This document shows positions 11,406 through 24,262 of a stretch of DNA of 64,000 nt, piece by piece. The translations under genes and the position numbers were made by a program. The notes under the pieces are model-generated. The model ran no database searches and was not told where the DNA came from. It saw nothing but the letters and a program-made list of their open reading frames with translations. This DNA is from Megaustenia siamemsis (Eukaryota > Mollusca > Gastropoda > Stylommatophora > Ariophantidae), in contig JAVIAB010000059.1 of assembly GCA_032433765.1 (NCBI GenBank), forward strand, positions 56,517,103 through 56,581,102. The letters run 5' to 3'. Position 1 is the first letter of the stretch, and each line of letters opens with the position of its first letter.

Positions 11406-12925
11406 TGAAAATAGCTCCTTCTTCTTCATTTTCTGAATTCAGTTTCCAATGCAGTGAAAGCTGCACAATAAATTCATGACCACGTCACAAGACTGACTGA
11501 AGCTAATTAGAAACCTATCTAATAACGCTAGTATTTGATTACTCTCTCGTCACTCATGTAGCCAACATGCTATGTGATGTCTTCTTTCTAGTAAAACTGC
11601 CACATACAATTCTATTTTGATTTTTTTAAAATAAAGATTGAAACCACCCCCACTACCCCCTTTTCAATGAATCTCAACAAGGGCGCGCTGGTAAAAGTAC
11701 TTTCTGTTTTTTTTTTTTTTTTTTTTTTTTTTTTGTTAAATATGTCCAATAAACAAAATCACTCAGCCCTTTATATCGGAGACATACATGAAGATAAATA
11801 GTCTGGCATTGAATTATTTATGAGCTAAGCGATTGAGTGATAATTGCAAATCTTTCCAGCAAACGCAATAGCTTTCTATTCATGATTGGTTATCGGTTGT
11901 TGCGACTGCCAGATGTATCAATAATTGAACTAATGGCAATACTTTCAACCTTGCACTACCCTCAGTGTATGCGATAAAAGTGATGGACATACACAGACAA
12001 AACCATTTTAATAATCATTTAGTATGTGCATGGTTTAAGGAAAAAGGTTCTGTTCATTTTTGCTGCCCAGTGCGGATGTTTCAAAATTCTCACGGGAAAT
12101 AATGTGCCCTTTTTGATGAAGGATGCCTTTTCGGAAAAATGAATGTATCGTTTCAATAATAAATTTGACGGTAGCGGCCAAAAAATATGGCGCTAGTGAA
12201 ATTATTTGGTTTTTTTTTTGTTTTTTTTTGTTTTTTTTTGTAATTTCTGATTGGATAGATGGTTCACGTAGTAAAAGATGGCAACAATCGGGATAAAATA
12301 TGTTGGGTTTATCATGTTACAGTTCTTGCGGTTGTCATGATGGTATATGTTCTAACAGATTCACTCTAGGGGGTCGTTTTTGTAACACAAGAAGATGTTT
12401 GTTTTGGTCTATCTGCTAAATATTGAATGTGTCTATTGTCACAAACCATACTGTAGCAAGACTACGATTTTCACTGCCCTGTTGGAGTATGACAAGGATG
12501 TCTACTGTCACAAACACTGTTTGGCATCTGTTCAGAACATAACAATGATGAAAGCTCTTGAAAGTCTCACACTTGTACAATGAACACTGGAAAACGAAAC
12601 TTACCGAACTAGAGTTTTTGCACACCGTTTTGACAAATTAGCCGGAAGTGACGATAAACTTGATTGACAATGATCTGTCAGTTTCATCACGAACACGGGA
12701 CTGCAGATCTGACCTCTTGAACCAAAGGCTAGATGGAAAGCCGCTCCTACCAGGACGGGGCAGGTGAAATAGGTGGAACCGTTTCACCAACAAAAAAAGC
12801 CCCATATATCAAAAGATTGTACAGACCATGTGAGTAAGAGCCGCATTCAAAGCTCTATCCACGCGAAGGACACCCCGAGAAACAAACCACTGCTGCCAAG
12901 CTGTTACCCTCGGGAGAAGAAAAGG
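11406..12925. other. Unassigned stretch with poly-T tracts
   Basis: No gene recognised over about 1.5 kb. It contains a T run of about 24 at 11710-11734 and three T-tract/G units at 12211-12241. Short frames at 12395-12583 and 12928-13113 lack recognisable domains. Confidence 0.4.
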
Positions 12926-13098
12926 TTATGGGAGAACACCCAGACATAAAAGATGGTCATGGTTTGCTCAACAGCCCTGCTCGGCATCCACCCTACGAGA
13001 AGGAAAATTCCTACGAAACCTTCTACCTAGATCTAGCCTGCCGTAGACGGAGTGTGTCAGCCACGGCGCAGGTTTATGACAAAAATCAGGACACACGC

Positions 13099-13597
13099 AT
13101 ATATGAGTACTGACTATGCAACCAGTTCATCGTGTGTCATAATGAAGTCATTACCAATCCATATATGAGTACTGACTATGCGACCAATTCATCGCGTGTC
13201 ATGATGAAGTCATTACCACTCCATATATGAGTTCTAACTATGCGACCAGTTCATCATGTGTCATGATGAAGTCATTACCACTCCATATATGAGTACTGAC
13301 TATGCGACCAATTCATCGCGTGTCATGATGAAGTCATTACCACTCCATATATGAGTTCTAACTATGCGACCAATTCATCGCGTGTCATGATGAAGTCATT
13401 ACCACTCCATATATGAGTACTGACTATGCGACCAATTCATCGCGTGTCATGATGAAGTCATTACCACTCCATATATGAGTTCTAACTATGCGACCAGTTC
13501 ATCATGTGTCATGATGAAGTCATTACCACTCCATATATGAGTTCTGACTATGCGACCAGTTCATCGCGTGTCATGATGAAGTCATTACCACTCCATC
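13099..13597. repeat. 62-bp tandem repeat, 8 units
   Basis: Exact 62-bp period (atatgag at 13101, 13163 and 13225). Units alternate between gagtactgactatgcgacc and gagttctaactatgcgacc variants, suggesting a partial two-unit (124-bp) higher-order pattern. Confidence 0.95.
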
Positions 13598-13997
13598 ATG
13601 AAACAGAACAAAGAACCAAGTTCGCATGAACACAAGACTTTGAACGCTGAAGAAGTAGAATTTACAGAATAAATTGTGACCGACAGACCAGAAACTTCTG
13701 AAAAAACGTTATCGACGATGTGTCAAATTTAATGACAAAACCTCTAAACGTGACAAATGTCTCTCGTATCAAGGAAAATTGTGAATTGGGCCAATTTCAT
13801 TGAATTTTTTGTCATCCGATCATTAATTACGTTTACCTAGTCACCATTTTTCTTATAAAGGGAAGCAAATATTTGTCGAGATGGCCCATGATTTACGGGC
13901 ATTACATCATATTCAATGATTTCCAAACTACTCAGAGTCATATTCCTCATAACTCTCATTATTTTTTAAAGCCCTCCTTAATGCCTCTGATCTATAA

Positions 13998-15009
13998 TCT
14001 CATCCTAGATGTTCCTCAAGTCCGTAATCTCTCCCTCTTCTATTCTTTGTTTCTAAACTCATCCTAGATGTTCCTCAAGTCCACAATCTCTCCCTCTTCT
14101 ATTCTTTGTTTCTAAACTCATCCTAGATGTTCCTCAAGTCCGTAATCTCTCCCTCTTCTATTCTTTGTTTCTAAACTCATCCTAGATGTTCCTCAAGTCC
14201 GTAATCTCTCCCTCTTCTATTCTTTGTTTCTAAACTCATCCTAGATGTTCCTCAAGTCCGTAATCTCTCCCTCTTCTATTCTTTGTTTCTAAACTCATCC
14301 TAGATGTTCCTCAAGTCCGTAATCTCTCCCTCTTCTATTCTTTGTTTCTAAACTCATCCTAGATGTTCCTCAAGTCCGTAATCTCTCCCTCTTCTATTCT
14401 TTGCTTCTAAACTCATCCTAGATGTTCCTCAAGTCCGCAATCTCTCCCTCTTCTATTCTTTGTTTCTAAACTCATCCTAGATGTTCCTCAAGTCCGTAAT
14501 CTCTCCCTCTTCTATTCTTTGTTTCTAAACTCATCCTAGATGTTCCTCAAGTCCGTAATCTCTCCCTCTTCTATTCTTTGTTTCTAAACTCATCCTAGAT
14601 GTTCCTCAAGTCCGTAATCTCTCCCTCTTCTATTCTTTGTTTCTAAACTCATCCTAGATGTTCCTCAAGTCCGTAATCTCTCCCTCTTCTATTCTTTGTT
14701 TCTAAACTCATCCTAGATGTTCCTCAAGTCCGTAATCTCTCCCTCTTCTATTCTTTGTTTCTAAACTCATCCTAGATGTTCCTCAAGTCCGTAATCTCTC
14801 CCTCTTCTATTCTTTGTTTTTAAACTCATCCTAGATGTTCCTCAAGTCCGTAATCTCTCCCTCTTCTATTCTTTGTTTCTAAACTCATCCTAGATGTTCC
14901 TCAAGTCCGTAATCTCTCCCTCTTCTATTCTTTGTTTCTAAACTCATCTTAGATGTTCCTCAAGTCCGTAATCTCTCCCTCTTCTATTCTTTGTTTCTAA
15001 ACTCATCCT
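13998..15009. repeat. 59-bp minisatellite, about 17 units
   Basis: Very homogeneous 59-bp units beginning aactcatcctagatgttcct. Only a handful of substitutions occur, which indicates recent amplification or ongoing homogenisation. Confidence 0.97.
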
Positions 15010-15350
15010 CGCCGTTCATCGCTGCGTAAATTCGCCATTACAAAGAATATGGCTTTGACGACATTTAGTTTGCCTTTAGAGACCCCATAACTGCCACATT
15101 GGCATCGCTGCCTCGCTTTCACAATTCCAAAAACGTCATCAAGTCTCCTTCACTTGATCGAGCACTCTAAACTAGCCCCCTCAAACCCGTTGGCTCACTA
15201 AATTATCTGCCTTGTCCACTCGAGCTGTCTCATTCTCCTTGCCTGTCCTTCTGAAGCACCACGCATCGAAATATTGCCAGCAATAACATGAAAGCTTAGA
15301 CCATTAAAAACATGGAGTCAATGTCGAGCAGATCCGGGTCAAAGGTTTAC
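15010..15350. other. Unassigned stretch
   Basis: No gene recognised. Some similarity in wording to 17560-17700 (cgctttcac.atttc..aacgtc) suggests a dispersed repeat. Confidence 0.35.
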
Positions 15351-15354
15351 ATGT

Positions 15355-16135
15355 ATCATGTGGGCCGTCACCGTATCGAAGGTTAGCTACCATGGATATC
15401 CATTCCGATCTCTCCCTTGCTTTGATGGTGCAGGTTGACATAGGCTGACTTGTCCATCTTTTGATGTTACTCGTCCATGTTAGTCTTGGTCTGTCTCTGT
15501 CTCTTTTACCCTGTATTTTTCCTTCCAAGATTACTTTTAGTAGACTGCTGTACCTTTTAACTTGCCAAAATTCTCATTTGTCTTGTTTGAATTGTGTTTA
15601 GTTTTCTTTTCATTTTTAATTGTTTTAAGACTTCATCATTTGTTTTATTTTCTTTCCATAATGTCCATGTTACTGCACCATACAGGAACGTTGAGAAAAT
15701 ATAACATTTTGCTATTTTTAGTTTCAGCCTTGGTGTTATTTGTTTTGATGTTACTATATTTTTCGGGGCAGTAAAATTGTTTTTTGCCATTCTTAATCTT
15801 TTATTCTTTGTTCAGTTTTATACTTTCCATCATCAGTTAGAGTATGTCCACGGTATTTGTAGCTCTGAACTGTCTCCAGGTCTGCTCCTTCAACTTTAAT
15901 ATTTACTTATAGATCTTGAGTATTATCTTTATTCATGTTCACAGCTTTAGTATTTTTGATATTCATGTCTAATCCATATATTTTGCTTGTCATGTTTATT
16001 TCATTAAGTAATTGTTGTAGATCTTCAGGACTTTCTGCTAGTAATACCGTATCATTAGCATATCTTAGGTTATTGATTATCTTTCCATTAATATTTAGGC
16101 CTGGCATCTCTGTGATGTTTTAAAGATTACATGTA
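15355..16135 (-). mobile_element. LINE-b 3' half
   Basis: Minus-strand frames read in order: LNINGKIINNLRYANDTVLL (RT motif C, catalytic YADD changed to YAND), LDMNIKNTKAV (the region after motif C), FLYGAVTWTLW, and the C-terminus GKRDRDRPRLTWTSNIKRW. Frameshifts separate them and the catalytic Asp is lost, so it is dead. It is homologous to copies at 18120, 23800, 29780, 30948 and 59105. Confidence 0.9.
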
Positions 16136-16239
16136 GACCAAACCTTAAAACGGACACATGATTTTTTTTTTCTAATAAAGGAAGACAGTACTGACGAAAT
16201 GCTGACTATATTAGCCGGTTATGTAAAAGGTTAATTCTA

Positions 16240-16405
16240 ATATGGAAATGGGGAATATGGCGTTAGTAGCGATATATTTTTTCCATTTTAAGCGGCACAT
16301 TATTGGGATGATGTGGTCGGGATCACGTCAGACCATCTTTACTTCTAAGAAAGATCTCTTTTGGCTATTTTTAAAGACTGGGTGAACCCTGGAGCCTTTG
16401 TTGAT
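16240..16405 (-). mobile_element. Diverged SINE-1 remnant
   Basis: It matches the body and tail of SINE-1 in the same orientation as the 6684 copy (gggaatatggcgttagt, gatgtggtcgggatcacg, ctgggtgaaccctgga). It lacks the tRNA-like head and has many substitutions, so it is an old copy. Confidence 0.7.
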
Positions 16406-16639
16406 CAGAGAAAAAAAGATTAGCCATGAGAATTGTACGAGGACTCTGTTTACCAGGAAGAGATTGCTCTGTCAAGTCAGTCACTGAGACTCCCACCACG
16501 ATGGTCATACTGGACACCAACACCATATTCTCTCAACTAGACGCCCGCTATTTTCTTGCTTCTAAATTCATCGTCGCCGTTTATCTTGGCACAAATTCGT
16601 CACAAAAGCTGCTTGGCACCATTAATTTGCCTTTTGGAA

Positions 16640-17004
<365 letters not shown>

Positions 17005-17560
17005 CCTTTCGAACCCTGGCCGGCCCAATGGCATAGACCCAGATATCCTTTCTCTTTTCTAAATTTTCTTTCTAGGAGTCTCAATCCTTGTAAAGATCTT
17101 TTATCAAATCTCGCCATTTGTCTCTGTTCTGTGCAAGCATCTCGATCTAATTTAGGGAGCCAATTCCTGCTGCCTTTGCCTGTCTGATCAATGTTCTTCT
17201 CAGTGTCTCTCTGGGTTGGCCTCTTTTCCTCCTATCTGTTGTTTCCCATAAGAGAGTTTGCTTTGCTATTCGGTTATTATCTCTTCTCATCAGATGTCAA
17301 ACATATGTCCATCGTCTTTTCTTGATTACTGAAGATATTAGTGGGTGATTGGCGATTTATCTAGTTTCTTTGTTTGTTTTGAATTCGTTCCACTCTATAC
17401 CAAGTATTTCCCTTAGACATTTATTTTAAAATGCGTTCAACTTTATTTCTATATCTCTTGTTGTTTTCCAGCTCTCACATGCAAATGTAAGGGTTGAAAG
17501 TATGTTTGACTGGAATGGTCTAATTTTCGTTTTTGTGTATCTTTTGGCACTATAACACAC
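17005..17560 (-). mobile_element. LINE-a 3' fragment
   Basis: On the minus strand it reads the LINE-a C-terminus (the region homologous to 30221-30517, with SSVIKKRRW..HMTS-like and GRRKEANPER-like boxes in broken frames) and ends in GGTTCGAAAGGTCAACAGATAG, then the tetranucleotide array. It is the same family as 2000, 30218, 39240 and 43890. Confidence 0.8.
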
Positions 17561-18106
17561 CCCCTACCTTGCCACATTGGCACCAGAAACTCGCTTTCAC
17601 CATTTCAATAACGTCGTGAAAACGGACTACACAACAGAGAGCTCTCACTTTAACTGTGCGTCAGTCTAAAACACAAGCGCTAGAGCATGTCTTTCCACAC
17701 AATCGTCTGTTACACTCTTGCCTTGTATCACTCCCCCCCCCACCCCTAGAGAAGACCGATCGTCTCATCTACGCTTTACACTAGAGCATCTAACTGTAAA
17801 TGCAAGAAACCAGACATCATCAAACAGTCTTTTCACTGAAAAACGTTGATCTTTTGATCATTAATCTTCACGTTTCCGTTGTCTGACAGCGCTGCCTGCC
17901 TCATGGGTCTTGTCTGTAGGGAGACCTAGATGATTGGTCCCCAAAGTTTCCGCTTCCAGGAACTGTACCCTTTTATTATTATTATTTCAAGGCCATTTTT
18001 CTGTGTGAAATAACGAAAGCGTGTCAGCTTTTTGTTTCTTTATAACACTCTCTAGCCTGCTTTCGCATAATGTTAGTTATTTTAACTTGCTTTTATTGGT
18101 TTGTTT
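17561..18106. other. Unassigned stretch
   Basis: No gene recognised. It is the pre-insertion host sequence on the left of the LINE-b stub that follows. Confidence 0.4.
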
Positions 18107-18119
18107 AATCTATCCAGTA
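18107..18119 (+). repeat. TSD, left copy (AATCTATCCAGTA)
   Basis: Exact 13-bp match to 18535-18547. The two copies bracket the LINE-b stub and its GAT array, showing that both arrived in one retrotransposition event. Confidence 0.9.
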
Positions 18120-18266
18120 AAAAGGGCAGAGGCAGGCCAAGATTAACATGGACGAGTAACATCAAATGATGGACAAACCAGCCTATGACAACCTGCACCA
18201 TTAAAGCAAGAGACAGAGCAGAATGGCGCTCCATGGTAGCCAACCTTCGTTGCGGAGATGGCACTC

Positions 18267-18267
<1 letters not shown>
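18120..18267 (+). mobile_element. LINE-b 3' stub (about 148 bp)
   Basis: Terminal part of LINE-b (GRGRPRLTWTSN-type codons, MVANLRCGDGT-like end) strongly 5'-truncated. It is followed by an ATG-triplet tail that has expanded. The copy at 31660-31825 has the same 3' end with only five triplets. Confidence 0.92.
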
Positions 18268-18301
<34 letters not shown>

Positions 18302-18362
18302 CGACGATGATGACGACGACGACGATGATGATGATGATGATGTGGATGACGACGACGACGAC

Positions 18363-18439
<77 letters not shown>

Positions 18440-18443
18440 CGAC

Positions 18444-18534
<91 letters not shown>
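18268..18534. repeat. (GAT)n array grown from LINE-b tail, about 267 bp
   Basis: GAT triplets with GAC interruptions lie inside the TSD pair. Long poly-Met, poly-Asp and poly-Ser frames result and are not genes. Confidence 0.97.
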
Positions 18535-18536
<2 letters not shown>

Positions 18537-18547
18537 TCTATCCAGTA
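18535..18547 (+). repeat. TSD, right copy (AATCTATCCAGTA)
   Basis: Exact 13-bp match to 18107-18119. Confidence 0.9.
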
Positions 18548-19600
18548 TATTTGGAACAAACCTCTGTCGTAATTTTCTCTCAAATTATCACATTTCTTGT
18601 TATCTGTGATAGTATCCGAATGTTTCCACCACAAAGATGCAGTTTAAATGTAACAGGCTTCTTTGATTTCATTCACAACTGAGACGATGAAATTATTGGA
18701 AGATTCATTTGTGGGCGGTCATTGCGATCTAATATAACCTAAAAGTTCTGACATGAGGTTGAACGGATCGTGTCTCTAAAAAAAAAACAGAAAGTAAGAA
18801 AAACCTCCACAAGAATAGCAATTTTATGAACTGAAATAGTGGAGACTCGTATCAAAGGAATCAAGCGTGGAACAAGTAGAACGTGATATTTGTCACATTA
18901 AGGGTATGTTTAACAAGCTTGCTGCTGTAACTTAGAGCATTCACATTCCTCATGTTTGCTTTCAGAGGGCTGGAGACCCATCCAGCTGCCCGACAAATTG
19001 AGGCTGGAGCTTTTACTTTCTTCTTCGTCTTGCTGTAGGGTCGTGAGACAATGCAATGTTCCAGTTCTAGTTCCTCTGATTTCCTCAAACGTTTTAGTTT
19101 GATGATGTTGTACAGGCGACCGAATATATCTATGAATAAACGTAAACAAGTCCGCAGTATAGGGCATGGAACTGATATAGTCACACAAATTAGGTTTTTA
19201 AGAGTCTCTGTTTTTCTCATAGCTTTCCCATATGGCTATGAACGTGAACAATTTTCTTAAAAATACAATGTTTTGAATGTGTCACTGAAGAATACCCAAA
19301 ATGCAATGAACCTAGAAAAGAACATATATGTCCATTTTGCATGAAATTAAAATTCGCTAAATTGGTTGAAACTCCTTTCTTTTATCTTGCTGCTGATGCT
19401 TTCAAGCGTCGCATAGAAAGAAGGTTGTTGTCAGTATACTATGATGACTCTAGCTATTATCTTGCTTGTTGTTTGACTCTCTCTTTTCATAAATGGAACG
19501 TCTATCTTTGGTGTATCTGGTTGCTGTTCAAAATGAAATCGTTTGGTCTTTGCATATGTCTTTTACTGCATCTATCTATCTTTTCCTAGGTCTTCTTCTT
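18548..19600. other. Unassigned stretch
   Basis: No domain recognised. Minus-strand frames at 18861-19220 and 18910-19188 overlap in two frames without recognisable motifs, so I do not call a gene. Confidence 0.4.
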
Positions 19601-19624
19601 ATCCTCGTTTATGATGTTCTTAGA

Positions 19625-20085
19625 TAGAATGTTAGTGATGATGTTTGGTCTGATTTCATTATAAACTAAATGTCCGATGGTTGAATCTTCTACTTCTTTC
19701 CTTCCTCATCTGCTTTTCAGCGTCGAGGGGAGATATAATTTGCGGTCTTTTGCTCTTCTGTTCGCCTCTGCTGCTGTTATGTTTCCTAGTCCTTCTAATA
19801 TTCCATCGATCTATCTTTTTCGTGGTCGACCTTTGGGTCTGGTGTTCTCACAACGTTTGTTGAAGGCTCGTTGTGTTGTGATCTTTCTGCCTTGTTACGT
19901 GGCCAAACCATTTAATCTGTTGTTTCCTTATATATTCTATGGCGGGGGCTATTCCTAGCTTTTTTCTGAGTTCTTCATTTCTGATCTTATCTCTTAGACA
20001 GAGACAGTTTCCTGACATTCGTCTAACACATTTCATCTCTGTAGAGGTTATTTTTCTTATTGTTCTTGCATCTAGGGTCCGGGCC
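19625..20085 (-). mobile_element. LINE-g 3' fragment
   Basis: The minus-strand frame 19848-20036 has a LINE C-terminal signature, ELRKKLGIAPAIEYIRKQQ followed by KWFGHVTR. A basic continuation in a shifted frame (HQTQRSTTKK) leads to the 3' end near 19680. It is a decayed, 5'-truncated copy. Confidence 0.72.
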
Positions 20086-20312
20086 TGGCATTGTTAGCAC
20101 AACGTTGGGATTTCATGAAGATGGTTGAATACGTCCATCAAGACCATGCCATGACCATCAGGATAAAGATGGTTGAATAAGAATATGAAATCAAGGAAAA
20201 TAAAATAACTCGTCATGTAAAACAATATAATGGTTTTAATATGATTATATAGGCCATAGGTCAGTTAAAAGAGAGAAAGAATAAGACCTATAACAGGCGA
20301 ATGCAGGATATC

Positions 20313-20323
20313 ACATACAAACT
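20313..20323 (+). repeat. Probable TSD, left (ACATACAAACT)
   Basis: 11-bp match to 20745-20755, bracketing a segment that ends in the LINE-f 3' end and AG tail. Confidence 0.65.
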
Positions 20324-20744
20324 ACCATGTCTGTGTTAGTCACATCTCATATCTTTGTGTGTGCATGTCTGTGTTAGTCACCTCTAGTGACTCGGGCAGA
20401 TGATGCTCGTAAACCTGGGAGGGCCGACCATCTAAGGGCAGAGGGCAGAATCCCCCCTACAGAAAAGACAATCTGCTGCCTTGCAGGAAGATTGGGGACA
20501 ATCAAAGGCTAAGGAAAGCAAACCTGAATAAAATGCTGGCTGAAATCGGATGCACTGGGCCACTAGCGCAGAACACAGTGCATCGTTTTAACAGGTATTC
20601 AATCAAAGTGGATCTAACAGACTCTAATTGTGATGTTCTGTCTGTGGGGTCGATCAATTCACTTAAACAGACAGCTGTCTTCATGTGAGAGTCTGGAATC
20701 CTACTCTGATTGAGTCTTGATCGCAGACAGAGAGAGAAAGAGAG
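20324..20744 (+). mobile_element. LINE-f 3' fragment with AG tail
   Basis: The last 105 bp (from about 20640) match the LINE-f end on the minus strand at 8653-8720: SLKQTAVF-type codons, then GAGTCTTGATCGCAG and AG repeats. Bracketed by an 11-bp TSD. The upstream 300 bp is presumably more of the element but is too decayed to translate. Confidence 0.68.
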
Positions 20745-20755
20745 ACATACAAACT
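20745..20755 (+). repeat. Probable TSD, right (ACATACAAACT)
   Basis: 11-bp match to 20313-20323, immediately after the AG tail. Confidence 0.65.
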
Positions 20756-20864
20756 GGGATTGACGGTTGCAGACGCTGGATATCTGACGTGGGACAGAGA
20801 CAACTTCAGAGTAGTTGTAATGGGTGCCAACTGTCTAGAGTGACAAGCAGCTAGATGATGGTGA

Positions 20865-21130
20865 TGTAGAGTTTCCTAGAGATTGTCCTTGCATCTTAAT
20901 CTTATATAGGTCTTTCTCTTCTTTTGATAAAAATATCTTCCATTGTATAGCATCAAAAGACATTATTTGCCTCCATGTGGACAAGCCTGGTATTAGTTAC
21001 CTCTGTATGTTTATTTCATGATTACTTCCTTGTCCATTCTTCCTGTTCTGGGCTCATTTCTAATTATGTCTTTTCTGATTACTCCAGTTGTTATCTTGAA
21101 ACGCCGTTCCTGTGCTGCTACCGTGTGTGA
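20865..21130 (-). mobile_element. Antisense LINE-like fragment
   Basis: Minus strand resembles the RT C-terminal region of a LINE (antisense wording close to 3380-3470 and 60700 in layout). No intact frame, so the call is tentative. Confidence 0.4.
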
Positions 21131-21332
21131 TTTTCGTTTCGAATTTGTCGTGAATGACTACGTCAGCCAATTAAGGTCGGTTCAACCAACTAAACAATTC
21201 ACCGCTGTCTTGAAAAGCAATGTGTTTAATTGCCGCCAAATGATCTTAGCATAGGTTACATTTATTTGTTAAATGTAAACCTAGAATCGACACCGTATTA
21301 TAGGTTCAGTTCACATGCTCTTAGGACAGAAT

Positions 21333-21415
21333 TTACTATCCGCCTAGGTGGTCTAGATGTAAGATGTCGGCATCTGGACAAGAAGTCTCGGGTTTGAATC
21401 CTGCTAGAAGCAATG
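21333..21415 (+). mobile_element. tRNA-like sequence, probable SINE head
   Basis: A-box-like TAGGTGGTCTAGATG and B-box-like GGGTTTGAATCC are spaced as in a tRNA on the plus strand, followed by a T-rich run. The cloverleaf is imperfect, so I treat it as a SINE remnant and not a tRNA gene. Confidence 0.5.
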
Positions 21416-21419
21416 TTTT

Positions 21420-22480
21420 TTTTTTTCCCCTAGAAATTCACGATGTCTTCATGGCATTGTCTTTGAGTAGTGATATCCGGTAATGCAGAAATTGGGTTTG
21501 AGAGGGTTGAAAAATTTACTAGAAATGGTGTTAATAGAGTTAGCAATAAAACGTTGAACAAGAGAATAACCAGGAGATGATAAGTGTCCAGCCACGGTAA
21601 ACACCGGTCAGTTTAAAGGACATCTCTGAGGTCGCGTGGTCAGACTATGGTCACGTGACGGGGTCGACAAGCCAAACTAATGGGGTAGATTAGGGGTTTT
21701 CGCTGGCACCTCGCGCAGAGAAGGCGTGTTATGGCTAGAGCAGGAATGCGCTTACGAAACGGATGATTATATTGAGAGAATGACTGACACCTGGATAACT
21801 AAGGTTAGATAGTTCCAAGCAGAAGGATCAGCCATCAGTTTATAAGAATGAAGTTAAATTAGATATAGATGATATGAAGCTTGGGTCCACCCTGGACAGT
21901 TCCAAAGAACATAGAGGTTCAGGAGTTGACTGCTGTCAGGTATAACTGGATAGTAGTTGTAGAATTCATACTGGAGTGCGTGTATATGGTGTGTTTTGAT
22001 TACAGGTCTCTGCAGAATTCTTTGACTACGATGTTATATGCAAATGAACTCTTTTGGATTACTGGACAGTGGAGCTAGTCTCTGAGAAATGCTACTCGGG
22101 GTTATCTAATTATATTTATAGTTATATTGATTGCTGTCCATGGATGTATATTTCTGTCTACATCTGTTTGTCCATGTCTGTAAATTATATACAGTGGTCA
22201 AAGAGAGATGATCTGTCTGGAGAGATCCGGCCTTACATCATAGCAGACGGACTCAGGGCACAATGTGTTATTATACAAGATCACGTTCACTTATAAGTAA
22301 CATCGACGTTTGAATCATGTCCTTGAATAGTACAAGAATAGGGCGAAGTGTCGGTACGATGTCTAGCCCTCCCGGATAACGATACAAAAACAGGAGGTCC
22401 AGTGTACGCTCTGCACACGTTAAGGAAACTTTAGCAGTTGGAAAATAAAAATAAAAGTAAGAAAACTTACCGCTGCCCTG
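21420..22480. other. Unassigned stretch
   Basis: No supported gene. Frames at 21881-22078 and 22054-22296 overlap in different phases and lack known motifs. Confidence 0.4.
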
Positions 22481-22489
22481 CACAAAATT

Positions 22490-23205
22490 GATAGGAAACA
22501 TGCAGTAAAAACATGAGACGTCAAAAAAATTGATAGGAAAAATGCAGTAAAAACATGAGACGTCAAAAAAATTGATAGGAAAAATGCAGTAAAAACATGA
22601 GACGTCAAAAAAATTGATAGGAAAAATGCAGTAAAAACATGAGACGTCAAAAAATTGATAGGAAAAATGCAGTAAAAACATGAGACGTCAAAAAAATTGA
22701 TAGGAAAAATGCAGTAAAAACATGAGACGTCAAAAAAATTGATAGGAAAAATGCAGTAAAAACATGAGACGTCAAAAAAATTGATAGGAATATTGCAGTA
22801 AAAACATGAGACGTCAAAAAAATTGATAGGAAAAATGCAGTAAAAACATGAGACGTCAAAAAAATTGATAGGAAAAATGCAGTAAAAACATGAGACGTCA
22901 AAACAATTGATAGGAAAAATGCAGTAAAAACATGAGACGTCAAAAAAATTGATAGGAAAAATGCAGTAAAAACATGAGACGTCAAAAAAATTGATAGGAA
23001 AAATGCTGTAAAAACATGAGACGTCAAAAAAATTGATAGGAAAAATGCAGTAAAAACATGAGACGTCAAAAAATTGATAGGAAAAATGCAGTAAAAACAT
23101 GAGATGTCATAAAAATTGATAGGAAAATTGCAGTAAAAACATGAGACGTCAAAAAAATTGATAGGAAAATTGCAGTAAAAACATGAGACGTCAAAATAAT
23201 TAGAT
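22490..23205. repeat. 42-bp minisatellite, about 17 units
   Basis: Units of 42 bp (acatgagacgtcaaaaaaat plus tgataggaaaaatgcagtaa and two As), spacing checked at 22511 and 22553. Variation is mostly in A-run length. The long minus-strand frames (Phe/Ile/Ser-rich) are artefacts of the period. Confidence 0.97.
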
Positions 23206-23790
23206 TACCTATTTTTCTAAAGTCGGAAAAGATCTTCCTGTAAGGTGAAGGACACCTATCCACAAGGCTTCCGGTGTGGAAAATGTGGAAAAGGGGGAGG
23301 AATATGTTCATGTACACCTCAGTCCATTCGGAATTTCGTTAGGGTTATAAAGCTGGAGTAGAGTAGCAAACAGCGCACACACACACACTATCTACCTACA
23401 CATGGGTCTTTATCGAGCTCATACACCTAGCCATTTAGACAGAAAATGTGCTGATCCAGTACTTTGCAAACATTGGGAAATTAAAATAAATATCCATAAA
23501 AACATGAAAGAAATGCTATAAAATGCATCATAGCTTCGCAAGACAACAAGTTTCTAAAAAAAAAAAATTGGAACAAAAAAAGAGACAGGTTATAAATAAA
23601 AGGAAAGGTTGATCTAATTCCTGTGAGAAGCAAAAACATGGAACATTAAGCTATGACGCCAGACTTGTTAATGACAGATCTGCCCATCTTAAAAGATCTT
23701 ATCTGAGATGCTCTGAGTCATCTTAGTGACACTGGTGCCTGGGAAAAGTGCGAGCGCTTAAGAATGAGATGGCGCTCGTCTCTTTCTAGG
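23206..23790. other. Unassigned stretch
   Basis: No gene recognised. A short CA run lies near 23375. Confidence 0.4.
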
Positions 23791-23799
23791 GCATTCTTT

Positions 23800-24262
23800 G
23801 TCTCTTTCATCATCACCATTGAGTGCCGGCTCCGCATCGAAGGTTGGCTACCATGGAGCGCCACTTTGCTCTGTCTCTTGCTTTGATGGTGCTGGTTGTC
23901 ATAGGCTGACTTGTCCATCTTTTGGTGTTAACCGTCTTCGTTAGTCTTGGTCTGTCTCTTTTACCTTGTATTTTCCCTTCCGAGATTACTTTTAGTATAC
24001 TATTTTTTCTGTTAACATGCACCAAATATCTTATTTGTCTTGTTTGAATTGTATTTAGTAGTATATTTTTCTTTGTTGTTACCATTACTTCCGAATTTTT
24101 ACTATTAAGGCTGATTCCTTTTTTTTTTTTTGCTTTCTTTCACTACAATTTCTTGTAACTCATTTTCACTCTTGGCGATTAAGACTGTATCATAAGCATA
24201 CCTTAGATTATTTATATTATGATCTCCGATTGTTATTCCAGGCATGCCCCTTATGGATTTTA
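23800..24262 (-). mobile_element. LINE-b 3' fragment
   Basis: Minus-strand frame 23813-24085 carries GKIQGKRDRPRLTKTVNTKR and KWRSMVANLRCGAGTQW, the LINE-b C-terminus. Upstream an antisense RT motif C region (near 24180-24210) survives in broken frames. The tail is tcatcatcacc at 23808. Confidence 0.88.

Noticed and set aside
22271..23317. Hydrophobic repeat protein on the minus strand (Phe/Ile/Ser rich)
   Set aside because: 42-bp array with A-run length variation; several overlapping frames say the same thing in different phases.
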